From Cladorhizidae sp. MBARI D1340-BT2 (Eukaryota; Porifera; Demospongiae; Poecilosclerida; Cladorhizidae): a DNA stretch of 64,000 bases. Made by a program: the position numbers and the translations under genes. Below are positions 23,701-36,591 of this stretch, piece by piece (positions within the stretch are counted from its first letter, which is position 1; the number at the start of each line of letters is the position of its first letter). The notes beneath the pieces were generated by a model, which was given only the letters and a program-made list of their open reading frames with translations, did not search any database and was not told the DNA's origin. Location: contig JAQNBH010000014.1 of assembly GCA_028752905.1 (NCBI GenBank), forward strand, positions 2,265,493 to 2,329,492, in the 5' to 3' direction.

Positions 23701-26700
23701 GGTGTGTGTGTATGCTCCAGCTAGTGCATGTGGTGCTGTGTGTGCATGCTCCAGCTAGTGCATGTGGTGTGTGTGTGTATGCCCCAGCTAGTGCATGTGG
23801 TGTGTGTGTGCATGCTCCAGCTAGTGCATGTGGTGTGTGTGCATGCTCCAGCTAGTGCATGTGGTGTGTGTGCATGCTCCAGCTTGTGCATGTGGTGTGT
23901 GTGTTCATGCTCCAGCTAGTGCATGTGGTGTGTGTGTGTGCGTGCTCCAGCTAGTGCATGTGGTGTGTGTATGCATGCTCCAGCTAGTGCATGTGGTGTG
24001 TGTGTGTGCATGCTCCAGCTAGTGCATGTGGTTCTGTGTGTGTATGCTCCAGCTAGTGCATGTGGTGTGTGTGTGTATGCTCCAGCTAGTGCATGTGGTG
24101 TGTGTGTGCATGCTCCAGCTAGTGCATGTGGTGTGTGTGTGTGCGTGCTCCAGCTAGTGCATGTGGTGTGTATGTATGCTCCAGCTAGTGCATGTGGTGT
24201 GTGTATGCATGCTCCAGCTAGTGCATGTGGTGTGTGTGTGTGCATGCTCCAGCTAGTGCATGTGGTTCTGTGTGTGTATGCTCCAGCTAGTGCATGTGGT
24301 GTGTGTGTGCATGCTCCAGCTAGTGCATGTGCTGTGTGTGTATGCTCCAGCTAGTGCATGTGGTGTGTGTGTGCATGCTCCAGCTAGTGCATGTGGTGTA
24401 TGTGTATGCTCCAGCTAGTGCATGTGGTGTGTGTGTGTATGCTCCAGCTAGTGCATGTGGTGTGTGTGTGCATGCTCCAGCTAGTGCATGTGGTGTGTGT
24501 GTGTATGCTCCAGCTAGTGCATGTGGTGTGTGTGTGCATGCTCCAGCTAGTGCATGTGGTGCTGTGTGTGTATGCTCCAGCTAGTACATGTGGTGTGTGT
24601 GTGTATGCTCCAGCTAGTGCATGTGGTGTGTGTGTGCATGCTCCAGCTAGTGCATGTGGTGTGTGTGTGCATGCTCCAGCTAGTGCATGTGGTGTGTGTG
24701 TGTATGCTCCAGCTAGTGCATGTGGTGTGTGTGCAAGCTCCAGCTAGTGCATGTGTTGCTGTGTGCATGCTCCAGCTAGTGCATGTGGTGTGGGTGTGTG
24801 CATGCTCCAGCTAGTGCATGTGGTGCTGTGTGTGCATTCTCCAGCTAGTGCATGTGGTGTGTGTGTGTGCATGCTCCAGCTAGTGCATGTGGTGTGTGTG
24901 TGTATGCTCTAGCTAGTGCATGTGTTGCTGTGTGCATACTCCAGCTAGTGCATGTGGTGTGTGTGTGTATGCTCCAGCTAGTGCATGTGGTGTGTGTGTG
25001 CATGCTCCAGCTAGTGCATGTGGTGTGTGTGTGCATGCTCCAGCTAGTGCATGTGGTGTGTGTGCGCATGCTCCAGCTAGTGCATGTGGTGTGTGTGTGT
25101 GCATGCTCCAGCTAGTGCATGTGGTGTGTGTGCATGCTCCAGCTAGTGCATGTGGTGTGTGTGTGTGCATGCTCCAGCTAGTGCATGTGGTGTGTGTGTG
25201 CATGCTCCAGCTATTACATGTGGTGTGTGTGTTTATGCTCCAGCTAGTGCATGTGGTGTGTGTGTGTATGCTCCAGCTAGTGAATGTGGTGTGTGTGTGC
25301 ATGCTCCAGCTAGTGCATGTGGTGCTGTGTGTGTATGCTCCAGCTAGTGCATGTGGTGTGTGTGTGCATGCTCCAGCTAGTGCATGTAGTGCTGTGTGTG
25401 TGCATGCTCCAGCTAGTGCATGTGGTGTGTGTGTATGCTCCAGCTAGTACATGTGGTATGTGTGTGCATGCTCCAGCTAGTGCATGTGGTGCTGTGTGTG
25501 TATGCTCCAGCTAGTGCATGTGGTGTGTGTGTATGCTCCAGCTAGTGCATGTGGTGTGTGTGTGCATGCTCCAGCTAGTGCATGTGGTGTGTGTGCATGC
25601 TCCAGCTAGTGCATGTGGTGTGTGTGCATGCTCCAGCTAGTGCATGTGGTGTGTGTGCATGCTCCAGCTAGTGCATGTGGTGTGTGTGCATGCTCCAGCT
25701 TGTGCATGTGGTGTGTGTGTGCATGCTCCAGCTAGTGCATGTGGTGTGTGTGTGTGCGTGCTCCAGCTAGTGCATGTGGTGTGTGTGTGTATGCTCCAGC
25801 TAGTGCATGTGGTGTGTGTGTATGCTCCAGCTAGTGCATGTGGTGTGTGTGTATGCTCCAGCTAGTGCATGTGGTGCTGTGTGTGCATGCTCCAGCTAGT
25901 GCATGTGGTGTGTGTGTGTATGCCCCAGCTAGTGCATGTGGTGTGTGTGTATGCTCCAGCAAGTGCATGTGGTGTGTGTGTATGCTCCAGCTAGTGCATG
26001 TGGTGTGTGTGTGCATGCTCAAGCTAGTGCATGTGGTGTGTGTGTATGCTCCAGCTAGTGCATGTGGTGTGTGTGTATGCTCCAGCTAGTGCATGTGGTG
26101 TGTGTGTGCATGCTCCAGCTAGTGCATGTGGTGTGTGTGTGTATGCTCCAGCTAGTGCATGTGGTGCTGTGTGTGCATGCTCCAGCTAGTGCATGTGGTG
26201 TGTGTGTGTATGCTCCAGCTAGTGCATGTGGTGTGTGTGTGTATGCTCCAGCTAGTGCATGTGGTGTGTGTGCATGCTCCAGCTAGTGCATGTGGTGTGT
26301 GTGCATGCTCCAGCTAGTGCATGTGGTGTGTGTGTGCATGCTCCACCTAGTGCATGTGGTGTGGGTGTGCATGCTCCAGCTAGTGCATGTGGTGTGTGTG
26401 TGCATGCTCCAGCTAGTGTATGTGGTGTGTGTGTGTATGCTCCAGCTAGTGCATGTGGTGTGTGTGTGCATGCTCCAGCTAGTGCATGTGGTGCGTGTGT
26501 GCATGCTCCAGCTAGTGCATGTGGTGCTGTGTGTGTATGCTCCAGCTAGTGCATGTGGTGTGTGTGTGCATGCTCCAGCTAGTGCATGTGGAGTGTGTGC
26601 AGGCTCCAGCTAGTGCATGTGGTGTGTGTGTGCATGCTCCAGCTAGTGCATGTGGTGTGTGTGTGTGCATGCTCCAGCTAGTGCATGTGGTGTGTGTGTG

Positions 26701-29700
26701 TATGCTCCAGCTAGTGCATGTGGTGTGTGTGTGCATGCTCCAGCTAGTGCATGTGGTGTGTGTGTGTATGCTCCAGCTAGTGCATGTGGTGTGTGTGTGC
26801 ATGCTCCAGCTAGTGCATGTGGTGTGTGTGTGTATGCTCCAGCTAGTGCATGTGGTGTGTGTGTGTATGCTCCAGCTAGTGCATGTGGTGTGTGTGTGCA
26901 TGCTCCAGCTAGTGCATGTGGTGTGGGTGTGTGCATGCTCCAGCTAGTGCATGTGGTGTGTGTGTAAGCTCCAGCTAGTGCATGTGTTGCTGTGTGCATG
27001 CTCCAGCTAGTGCATGTGGTGTGGGTGTGTGCATGCTCCAGCTAGTGCATGTGGTGCTGTGTGTGCATGCTCCAGCTAGTGCATGTGGTGTGTGTGTGTG
27101 CATGCTCCAGCTAGTGCATGTGGTGTGTGTGTGCATGCTCCAGCTAGTGCATGTGGTGTGTGTGTGCATGCTCCAGCTAGTGCATGTGGTGTGTGTGTGC
27201 ATGCTCCAGCTAGTGCATGTGGTGCTGTGTGTACGCTCCAGCTAGTGCATGTGGTGTGTGTGTGCATGCTCCAGCTAGTGCATGTGGTGTGTGTGTGCAT
27301 GCTCCAGCTAGTGCATGTGGTGTGTGTGTATGCCCCAGCTAGTGCATGTGGTGTGTGTGTGCATGCTCCAGCTAGTGCATGTGGTGTGTGTGTGTGCATG
27401 CTCCAGCTAGTGCATGTGGTGTGTGTGTGTATGCTCCAGCTAGTGCATGTAGTGTGTGTGTGTATGCTCTAGCTAGTGCATGTTGTGTGTGCATGCTCCA
27501 GCTAGTGCATGTGGTGTGTGTGCATGCTCCAGCTAGTGCATGTGGTGTGTGTGCATGCTCCAGCTTGTGCATGTGGTGTGTGTGTGCATGCTCCAGCTAG
27601 TGCATGTGGTGTGTGTGTGTGCGTGCTCCAGCTAGTGCATGTGGTGTGTATGTATGCTCCAGCTAGTGCATGTGGTGTGTGTATGCATGCTCCAGCTAGT
27701 GCATGTGGTGTGTGTGTGTGCATGCTCCAGCTAGTGCATGTGGTTCTGTGTGTGTATGCTCCAGCTAGTGCATGTGGTGTGTGTGTGTATGCTCCAGCTA
27801 GTGCATGTGGTGTGTGTGTGCATGCTCCAGCTAGTGCATGTGGTGTGTGTGTGTGCGTGCTCCAGCTAGTGCATGTGGTGTGTATGTATGCTCCAGCTAG
27901 TGCATGTGGTGTGTGTATGCATGCTCCAGCTAGTGCATGTGGTGTGTGTGTGTGCATGCTCCAGCTAGTGCATGTGGTTCTGTGTGTGTATGCTCCAGCT
28001 AGTGCATGTGGTGTGTGTGTGCATGCTCCAGCTAGTGCATGTGCTGTGTGTGTATGCTCCAGCTAGTGCATGTGGTGTGTGTGTGCATGCTCCAGCTAGT
28101 GCATGTGGTGTGTGTGTGTATGCTCCAGCTAGTGCATGTGGTGTGTGTGTGTATGCTCCAGCTAGTACATGTGGTGTGTGTGTGTATGCTCCAGCTAGTG
28201 CATGTGGTGTGTGTGTGCATACTCCAGCTAGTGCATGTGGTGCTGTGTGAGCATGCTCCAGCTAGTGCATGTGGTGTGTGTGTGCATGCTCCAGCTAGTG
28301 CATGTGGTGTGTGTGTGTATGCTCCAGCTAGTGCATGTGGTGCTGTGTGTGCATTCTCCAGCTAGTGCATGTGGTGTGTGTGTGTGCATGCTCCAGCTAG
28401 TGCATGTGGTGTGTGTGTGTATGCTCTAGCTAGTGCATGTGTTGCTGTGTGCATACTCCAGCTAGTGCATGTGGTGTGTGTGTGTATGCTCCAGCTAGTG
28501 CATGTGGTGTGTGTGTGCATGCTCCAGCTAGTGCATGTGGTGTGTGTGTGCATGCTCCAGCTAGTGCATGTGGTGTGTGTGCGCATGCTCCAGCTAGTGC
28601 ATGTGGTGTGTGTGTGCATGCTCCAGCTAGTGCATGTGGTGCTGTGTGTGTATGCTCCAGCTAGTGCATGTGGTGTGTGTGTGCATGCTTCAGCTAGTGC
28701 ATGTGGTGTGTGTGCATGCTCCAGCTAGTGCATGTGGTGCTGTGTGCATGCTCCAGCTAGTGCATGTTGTGTGTGTGTGTGCATGCTCCAGCTAGTGAAT
28801 GTGGTGTGTGTGTGCATGCTCCAGCTAGTGCATGTGGTGTGTGTGCATGCTCCAGCTAGTGCATGTGGTGTGTGTGCATGCTCCAGCTTGTGCATGTGGT
28901 GTGTGTGTGCATGCTCCAGCTAGTGCATGTGGTGTGTGTGTGTGTATGCTCCAGCTAGTGCATGTGGTGCTGTGTGCATGCTCCAGCTAGTGCATGTGGT
29001 GTGTGTATGCATGCTCCAGCTAGTGCATGTGGTGTGTGTGTGCATGCTCCAGCTAGTGCATGTAGTGTGTGTGTGTATGCTCTAGCTAGTGCATGTGGTG
29101 TGTGTGCATGCTCCAGCTAGTGCATGTGGTGTGTGTGCATGCTCCAGCTAGTGCATGTGGTGTGTGTGCATGCTCCAGCTAGTGCATGTGGTGTGTGTGC
29201 ATGCTCCAGCTTGTGCATGTGGTGTGTGTGTGCATGCTCCAGCTAGTGCATGTGGTGTGTGTGTGTGCGTGCTCCAGCTAGTGCATGTGGTGTGTGTGTG
29301 TATGCTCCAGCTAGTGCATGTGGTGTGTGTGTATGCTCCAGCTAGTGCATGTGGTGTGTGTGTATGCTCCAGCTAGTGCATGTGGTGTGTGTGTGTATGC
29401 TCCAGCTAGTGCATGTGGTGCTGTGTGTGCATGCTCCAGCTATTGCATGTGATGTGTGTGTGCATGCTCCAGCTAGTGCATGTGGTGTGTGTGTATGCTC
29501 CAGCTAGTGCATGTGGTGTGTGTGTATGCTCCAGCTAGTGCATGTGGTGCGTGTGTGCATACTCCAGCTAGTGCATGTGGTGTGTGTGTGTGCATGCTCC
29601 AGCTAGTGCATGTGGTGTGTGTGTGCATGCTCCAGCTAGTGCATGTGGTGTGTGTGTGTATGCTCCAGCTAGTGCATGTGGTGTGTGTGTGTATGCTCCA

Positions 29701-32700
29701 GCTAGTGCATGTGGTGTGTGTGTGCATGCTCCAGCTAGTGCATGTGGTGTGTGTGTGTGTATGCTCCAGCTAGTGCATGTGGTGCTGTGTGTGTATGCTC
29801 CAGCTAGTGCATGTGGTGTGTGTATGCTCCAGCTAGTGCATGTGGTGCTGTGTGTGTATGCTCCAGCTAGTGCATGTGGTGTGTGTGTGCATGCTCCAGC
29901 TAGTGCATGTGGTGTATGTGTATGCTCCAGCTAGTGCATGTGGTGTGTGTGTGTATGCTCCAGCTAGTGCATGTGGTGTGTGTGTGCATGCTCCAGCTAG
30001 TGCATGTGGTGCTGTGTGTGTGCATGCGCCAGCTAGTTCATGTGGTGTGTGTGTGTATGCTCCAGCTAGTGCATGTGGTGTGTGTGTGCATGCTCCAGCT
30101 AGTGCATGTGGTGTGTGTGTGCATGCTCCAGCTAGTGCATGTGGTGCTGTGTGTGTATGCTCCAGCTAGTGCATGTGGTGTGTGTGTGTATGCTCCAGCT
30201 AGTGCATGTAGTGTGTGTGTGTATGCTCCAGCTAGTGCATGTGGTGTGTGTGTGCATGCTCCAGCTAGTGCATGTGGTGCTGTGTGTGTGCATGCTCCAG
30301 CTAGTGCATGTGGTGTGTGTGTGCATGCTCCAGCTAGTACATGTGGTGTGTGTGTATGCTCCAGCTAGTGCATTTGGTGTGTGTGTGTATGCTCCAGCTA
30401 GTGCATGTGGTGTGTGTGCAAGCTCCAGCTAGTGCATGTGTTGCTGTGTGCATGCTCCAGCTAGTGCATGTGGTGTGGGTGTGTGCATGCTCCAGCTAGT
30501 GCATGTGGTGCTGTGTGTGCATTCTCCAGCTAGTGCATGTGGTGTGTGTGTGTGCATGCTCCAGCTAGTGCATGTGGTGCTGTGTGTATGCTCCAGCTAG
30601 TGCATGTGGTGTGTGTGTGCATGCTCCAGCTAGTGCATGTGGTGTGTGTGTGCATGCTCCAGCTAGTGCATGTGGTGTGTGTGCGCATGCTCCAGCTAGT
30701 GCATGTGGTGTGTGTGTGCATGCTCCAGCTAGTGCATGTTGTGCTGTGTGCATGCTCCAGCTAGTGCATGTGGTGTGTGTGTGCATGCTCCAGCTAGTGC
30801 ATGTAGTGTGTGTGTGTATGCTCCAGCTAGTGCATGTGGTGTGTGTGCATGCTCCAGCTAGTGCATGTTGTGTGTGTGTGTGCATGCTCCAGCTAGTAAA
30901 TGTGGTGTGTGTGTGCATGCTCCAGCTAGTGCATGTGGTGTGTGTGCATGCTCCAGCTAGTGCATGTGGTGTGTGTGCATGCTCCAGCTAGTGCATGTGG
31001 TGTGTGTGTGTATGCTCCAGCTAGTGCATGTGGTGTGTGTGTGCATGCTCCAGCTAGTGCATGTGGTGTGTGTGTGCATGCTCCAGCTAGTGCATGTGGT
31101 GTGTGTGTGTATGCTCCAGCTAGTACATGTGGTGTGTGTGTGTATGCTCCAGCTAGTGCATGTGGTGTGTGTGTGCATGCTCCAGCTAGTGCATGTGGTG
31201 CTGTGTGTGTATGCTCCAGCTAGTGCATGTGGTGTGTGTGTGTATGCTCCAGCTAGTGCATGTAGTGTGTGTGTGTATGCTCCAGCTAGTGCATGTGGTG
31301 TGTGTGTGCATGCTCCAGCTAGTGCATATGGTGCTGTGTGTGTGCATGCTCCAGCTAGTGCATGTGGTGTGTGTGTGCATGCTCCAGCTAGTACATGTGG
31401 TGTGTGTGTATGCTCCAGCTAGTGCATTTGGTGTGTGTGTGTATGCTCCAGCTAGTGCATGTGGTGTGTGTGCAAGCTCCAGCTAGTGCATGTGTTGCTG
31501 TGTGCATGCTCCAGCTAGTGCATGTGGTGCTGTGTGTGCATTCTCCAGCTAGTGCATGTGGTGTATGTGTGTGCATGCTCCAGCTAGTGCATGTGGTGCT
31601 GTGTGTATGCTCCAGCTAGTGCATGTGGTGTGTGTGTGCATGCTCCAGCTAGTGCATGTGGTGTGTGTATGCATGCTCCAGCTAGTGCATGTGGTGTGTG
31701 TGCGCATGCTCCAGCTAGTGCATGTGGTGTGTGTGTGCATGCTCCAGCTAGTGCATGTTGTGCTGTGTGCATGCTCCAGCTAGTGCATGTGGTGCTGTGT
31801 GTGTATGCTCCAGCTAGTGCATGTGGTGTGTGTGTGCATGCTCCAGCTAGTGCATGTAGTGTGTGTGTGTATGCTCCAGCTAGTGCATGTGGTGTGTGTG
31901 CATGCTCCAGCTAGTGCATGTTGTGTGTGTGTGTGCATGCTCCAGCTAGTAAATGTGGTGTGTGTGTGCATGCTCCAGCTAGTGCATGTGGTGTGTGTGC
32001 ATGCTCCAGCTAGTGCATGTGGTGTGTGTGCATGCTCCAGCTAGTGCATGTAGTGTGTGTGTGCATGCTCCAGCTAGTGCATGTGTTGTGTATGTGTATT
32101 CTCAAGCTAGTGCATGTGGTGTGTGTGTATGCTCCAGCTAGTGCATGTGGTGTGTGTGTGTGCGTGCTCCAGCTAGTGCATGTGGTGTGTGTGTGTATGC
32201 TCCAGCTAGTGCATGTGGTGTGTGTGTGTATGCTCCAGCTAGTGAATGTGGTGTGTGTGTGCATGCTCCAGCTAGTGCATGTGGTGCTGTGTGTGTATGC
32301 TCCAGCTAGTGCATGTGGTGTGTGTGTGCATGCTCCAGCTAGTGCATGTGGTGCTGTGTGTGTGCATGCTCCAGCTAGTGCATGTGGTGTGTGTGTATGC
32401 TCCAGCTAGTACATGTGGTATGTGTGTGCATGCTCCAGCTAGTGCATGTGGTGCTGTGTGTGTATGCTCCAGCTAGTGCATGTGGTGTGTGTGTGCATGC
32501 TCCAGCTAGTGCATGTGGTGTGTGTGTGCATGCTCCAGCTAGTGCATGTGGAGTGTGTGTATGCTCCAGCTAGTGCATGTGGTGTGTGTGTGCATGCTCC
32601 AGCTAGTGCATGTGGTGTGTGTGTGTATGCTCCAGCTAGTGCATGTGGTGCGTGTGTGCATACTCCAGCTAGTGCATGTGGTATGTGTGCATGCTCCAGC

Positions 32701-34247
32701 TAGTGCATGTGGTGTGTGTGTGTATGCTCCAGCTAGTGCATGTGGTGTGTGTGTGCTTGCTCCAGCTAGTGCATGTGGTGTGTGTGTGTATGCTCCAGCT
32801 AGTGCATGTGGTGTGTGTGTGTATGCTCCAGCTAGTGCATGTGGTGTGTGTGTGCATGCTCCAGCTAGTGCATGTGGTGTGTGTGTGTATGCTCCAGCTA
32901 GTGCATGTGGTGTGTGTGTGCATGCTCCAGCTAGTGCATGTGGTGTGTGTGTAAGCTCCAGCTAGTGCATGTGTTGCTGTGTGCATGCTCCAGCTAGTGC
33001 ATGTGGTGTGTGTGTGCATGCTCCAGCTAGTGTATGTGGTGTGTGTGTGTATGCTCCAGCTAGTGCATGTGGTGTGTGTGTGTATGCTCCAGCTAGTGCA
33101 TGTGGTGTGTGTGTGCATGCTCCAGCTAGTGCATGTGGTGTGTGTGTGTATGCTCCAGCTAGTGCATGTGGTGTGTGTGTGCATGCTCCAGCTAGTGCAT
33201 GTGGTGTGTGTGTAAGCTCCAGCTAGTGCATGTGTTGCTGTGTGCATGCTCCAGCTAGTGCATGTGGTGTGGGTGTGTGCATGCTCCAGCTAGTGCATGT
33301 GGTGCTGTGTGTGCATGCTCCAGCTAGTGCATGTGGTGTGTGTGCATGCTCCAGCTAGTTCATGTGGTGTGTGTGTGCATGCTCCAGCTAGTGCATGTGG
33401 TGTGTGTGTGCATGCTCCAGCTAGTGCATGTGGTGTGTGTGTGCATGCTCCAGCTAGTGCATGTGGTGCTGTGTGTATGCTCCAGCTAGTGCATGTGGTG
33501 TGTGTGTGCATGCTCCAGCTAGTGCATGTGGTGTGTGTGTGCATGCTCCAGCTAGTGCATGTGGTGTGTGTGTATGCCCCAGCTAGTGCATGTGGTGTGT
33601 GTGTGCATGCTCCAGCTAGTGCATGTGGTGTGTGTGTGTATGCTCCAGCTAGTGCATGTGGTGTGTGTGTGCATGCTCCAGCTAGTGCATGTGGTGCTGT
33701 GTGTGCATGCTCCAGCTAGTGCATGTGGTGTGTGTGTGTATGCTCCAGCTAGTGCATGTGGTGTGTGTGTGCATGCTCCAGCTAGTGCATGTGGTGTGTG
33801 TGTGCATGCTCCAGCTAGTGCATGTGGTGCTGTGTGTGCATGCTCCAGCTAGTGCATGTGGTGTGTGTGTGTGCATGCTCCAACTAGTGCATGTGGTGTG
33901 TGTGTGTATGCTCCAGCTAGTGCATGTGGTCTGTGTGTATGCTCCAGCTAGTGCATGTGGTGTGTGTATGCTCCAGCTAGTGCATTAGGTGCTGTGTGTG
34001 TATGCTCCAGCTAGTGCATGTGGTGTGTGTGTGTGCATGCTCCTGCTAGTGCATGTGGTGTGTGTGTGCATGTTCCAGCTAGTGCATGTGGTGTGTGTGT
34101 GCATGCTCCAGCTAGTGCATGTGGTGTGTGTGTGCATGCTCCAGCTAGTGCATGTGGTGTGTGTGCATGCTCCAGTGCATGTGGTGTGTGTGTGCATGCT
34201 CCAGCTAGTGCATGTGGTGCTGTGTGTGCATGCTCCAGCTAGTGCAT
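20728..34247. repeat. 13.5-kb satellite-like array, 33-bp unit, about 400 copies
   Basis: The unit is GTGCATGTGGTGTGTGTGTG then CATGCTCCAGCTA, 33 bp by direct counting (22741 to 22774), with length variants made by gain or loss of TG steps and an inserted CT (GGTGCTGTG). Because 33 is eleven codons, frames stay open on both strands for hundreds of codons, reading MLQLVHVVCVC or HAPASACGVCV on plus and HTHTTCTSWSM on minus. These are not genes. The unit is rich in alternating purine-pyrimidine steps (GTGCATGTG, TGTGTGTGCATGC), favourable to Z-DNA, and in small palindromes (GCATGC, AGCT, CTAG). No other sequence interrupts the array. Several blocks of rare variants recur at kilobase distances (see findings). 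Confidence 0.97.
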
Positions 34248-34778
34248 GTTTGTACCAGCAAGCCTACCCCCAAGGTAGGACTGTACCAGCAAGCCTATCA
34301 CCCAAGGTTGGACTGTACCAGCAAGCATACCACCCAAGGTTGGACTGTACCAGCAAGCCTACCACCCAAGGTTGGACTGTACCAGCAAGCCTATCACCCA
34401 AGGTTGGACTGTACCAGCAAGCCTATCACCCAAGGTTGGACTGTGCCAGCAAGCCTACCACCCAAGGTTGGACTGTACCAGCAAGCCAACCACCCAAGGT
34501 TGGACTGTACCAGCAAGCCAACCACCCAAGGTTGGACTGTCCCAGCAAGCCTACCACCCAAGGTTGCACTGTACCAGCAAGCCTACCACCCAAGGTTGGA
34601 CTGTACCAGCAAGCCTACCACCCAAGGTTGGACTGTACCAGCAAGCCTACCACCCAAGGTTGGACTGTACCAGCAAGCCTATCACCCAAGGTTGGACTGT
34701 ACTAGCAAGCCTATCACCCAAGGTTGGACTGTACCAGCAAGCCTATCACCCAAGGTTGGACTGTACCAGCAAGCCTCA
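34248..34778. repeat. Minisatellite, 32-bp unit, about 16 copies
   Basis: Unit GTACCAGCAAGCCTACCACC then CAAGGTTGGACT. Spacing 32 bp (34381 to 34413). It abuts the 33-bp array with no spacer; the junction is GTGCATGTTTGTACCAGC near 34240-34255. Plus-strand frames across it (QQAYHPRLDCTSKP...) are repeat artefacts. Confidence 0.95.
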
Positions 34779-34921
34779 CCCAAGCCACTCATTTCCACTT
34801 TCTAATTCCACGAATTCTGTCCATTTTCCGTAATCAGCAAAGCCGTTAACAGAATCTCTAAATTCAAGGGCAAGTCCAGTTCTGTGGTCTGTAGACGAGT
34901 GCAACAGCACTAGCAATCAAA

Positions 34922-35340
34922 TGGAGTGAGTGAGGGTTGATGGTAGGGCTGGTGGAGTGAGTGAGGGTTGATGGTAGGGCTGGTGGAGTGAGTGAGGGTT
35001 GATGGTAGGGCTGGTGGAGTGAGTGAGGGTTGATGGTAGGGCTGGTGGAGTAAGTGAGGGTTGATGGTAGGGCTGGTGGAGTGAGTGAGGGTTGATGGTA
35101 GGGCTGGTGGAGTGAGTGATGGTAGGGCTGGTGGAGTGAGTGAGTGTTGATGGTAGGGCTGGTGGAGTGAGTGATGGTAGGGCTGGTGGAGTGAGTGAGT
35201 GTTGATGGTAGGGCTGGTGGAGTGAGTGATGGCAGGGCTGGTGGAGTGAGTGATGGTAGGGCTGGTGGAGTGAGTGTGGGTTGACGGTAGGGCTGGTGGA
35301 GTGAGTGAGGGTTGATGGTGGGGCTGGTGGATGCAGGAGG
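34922..35340. repeat. Minisatellite, 31-bp unit with 23-24-bp variant, about 14 copies
   Basis: Unit GGAGTGAGTGAGGGTTGATG then GTAGGGCTGGT, 31 bp (34923 to 34954). From 35107 a shorter variant lacking GAGGGTT alternates with the long one. Confidence 0.93.
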
Positions 35341-35444
35341 GCCAGTGGAGCTGGTCAGAGCAAACCTCTAGCTTACTGTTGTCTGCATCAGTTGCATTAA
35401 GTCAATATGTGCATCACTGCTGGCACATCTCCAATAATTGCTCT

Positions 35445-35615
35445 TCACAAAGACAGAGATGCTATTGATGTCTCCCACACCGATAGTACTGTCCTCCACA
35501 AAACTTCTCTAAAAGGGTCTTGATCAAAATCAACTTGCGCTAACCCAATGAAGGATTTGACTGTATTTGGTTCATCAGTCAACTCATTACTTGAGTGCTC
35601 ACTTTTCACATTAAA
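35445..35615 (-). other. Possible exon fragment, unrecognised (minus)
   Basis: Outside the adjoining repeat, the minus frame reads a non-repetitive, mixed-composition peptide ending in a stop at 35445. It includes SNELTDEPNTVKSFIGLAQ and DFDQDPFREVLWRTVLSVWE. The composition is protein-like and carries a DPF tripeptide of the sort found in endocytic linkers, but there is no family match and no clear splice site. The upstream half of the same frame is minisatellite. Confidence 0.2.
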
Positions 35616-35768
35616 ACCCACCCAGTCTGAATGGGTCCCATACTTGAGTACAAACTCACCCAGTCTGAATGGGTCCCATACTTGAGTACAAACCCACCCA
35701 GTCTGAATGGTCCCATCCTTGAGCAACAAACCCACCCAGTCTGAATGGGTCCCATTCTTGTGGTACAA
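35614..35768. repeat. Minisatellite, 38-bp unit, 4 copies
   Basis: Unit CAAACCCACCCAGTCTGAAT then GGGTCCCATACTTGAGTA. It contains a small dyad, ACCCA...TGGGT. Confidence 0.9.
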
Positions 35769-35956
35769 ACTAGCTTAACAAAACCTCAACCAGAAAAGAA
35801 ACTTCCTAACCACCTCAAACATTCAAGTATCAGGCTGATCTTTTTTTTTTACAGAGAAAACAAATCTGTGGTATTCATTTACCTACTTAGCTGACTTCTC
35901 AGAACTTCTGCATAAGCTAATAGGGAGTTGTGTTCTCATTCAATTATAGGGTGTTG

Positions 35957-36530
35957 TCCTTTCACGAGTTCACCACCTCTGAAGGACATCACAAGTACAC
36001 CACCTCTGAAGCACATCACAAGTACACCACCTCTGAAGTACATCACAAGTACACCACCTGTGAAGGACATCACAAGTACGCCACCTTTGAAGGACATCAC
36101 AAGTTCACCACCTCTGAAGCACATCACAAGTACACCACCTCTGAAGCACATCACAAGTACACCACCTCTGAAGGACATCACAAGTACACCACCTCTGAAG
36201 GACACCACAAGTACACCACCTCTGAATCACATCACAAGTACACCACCTCTGAAGCACATCACAAGTACACCACCTCTGAAGGACATGAGAAGTACACCAC
36301 CTGTGAAGGACATCACAAGTACACCACCTCTGAAGGACATCACAAGTTCACCACCTCTGAAGCACATCACAAGTACACCACCTCTGAAGGACATGAGAAG
36401 TACACCACCTGTGAAGGACATCACAAGTACACCACCTCTGAAGGACATCACAAGTTCACCACCTCTGAAGGACATCACAAGTACGCCACCTCTGAAGGAC
36501 ATCACAAATTCACCACCTCTGAAGTACGCA
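35957..36530. repeat. Minisatellite, 27-bp unit, about 21 copies
   Basis: Unit ACATCACAAGTACACCACCT then CTGAAGG, exactly 27 bp (nine codons), so two plus frames and one minus frame stay open (TSTPPLKDI, YTTSEGHHK and the minus VLVMSFRGG). Variants such as CTGTGAAGG, GTTCACC and ATGAGAAG recur in the same order at about 36270-36340 and 36380-36460, showing multi-unit duplication. Confidence 0.95.
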
Positions 36531-36591
36531 CTCCTCCTGCAGAAGACTTCTACTACTTACTGTTCACTGCCTAAGGGCACCAAGTAAACTC

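Noticed and set aside
20767..34705. Dozens of open frames up to 238 codons on both strands
   Set aside because: They are the 33-bp (and the adjoining 32-bp) unit read in whichever frame is open; no start, splice or composition signal beyond the repeat.
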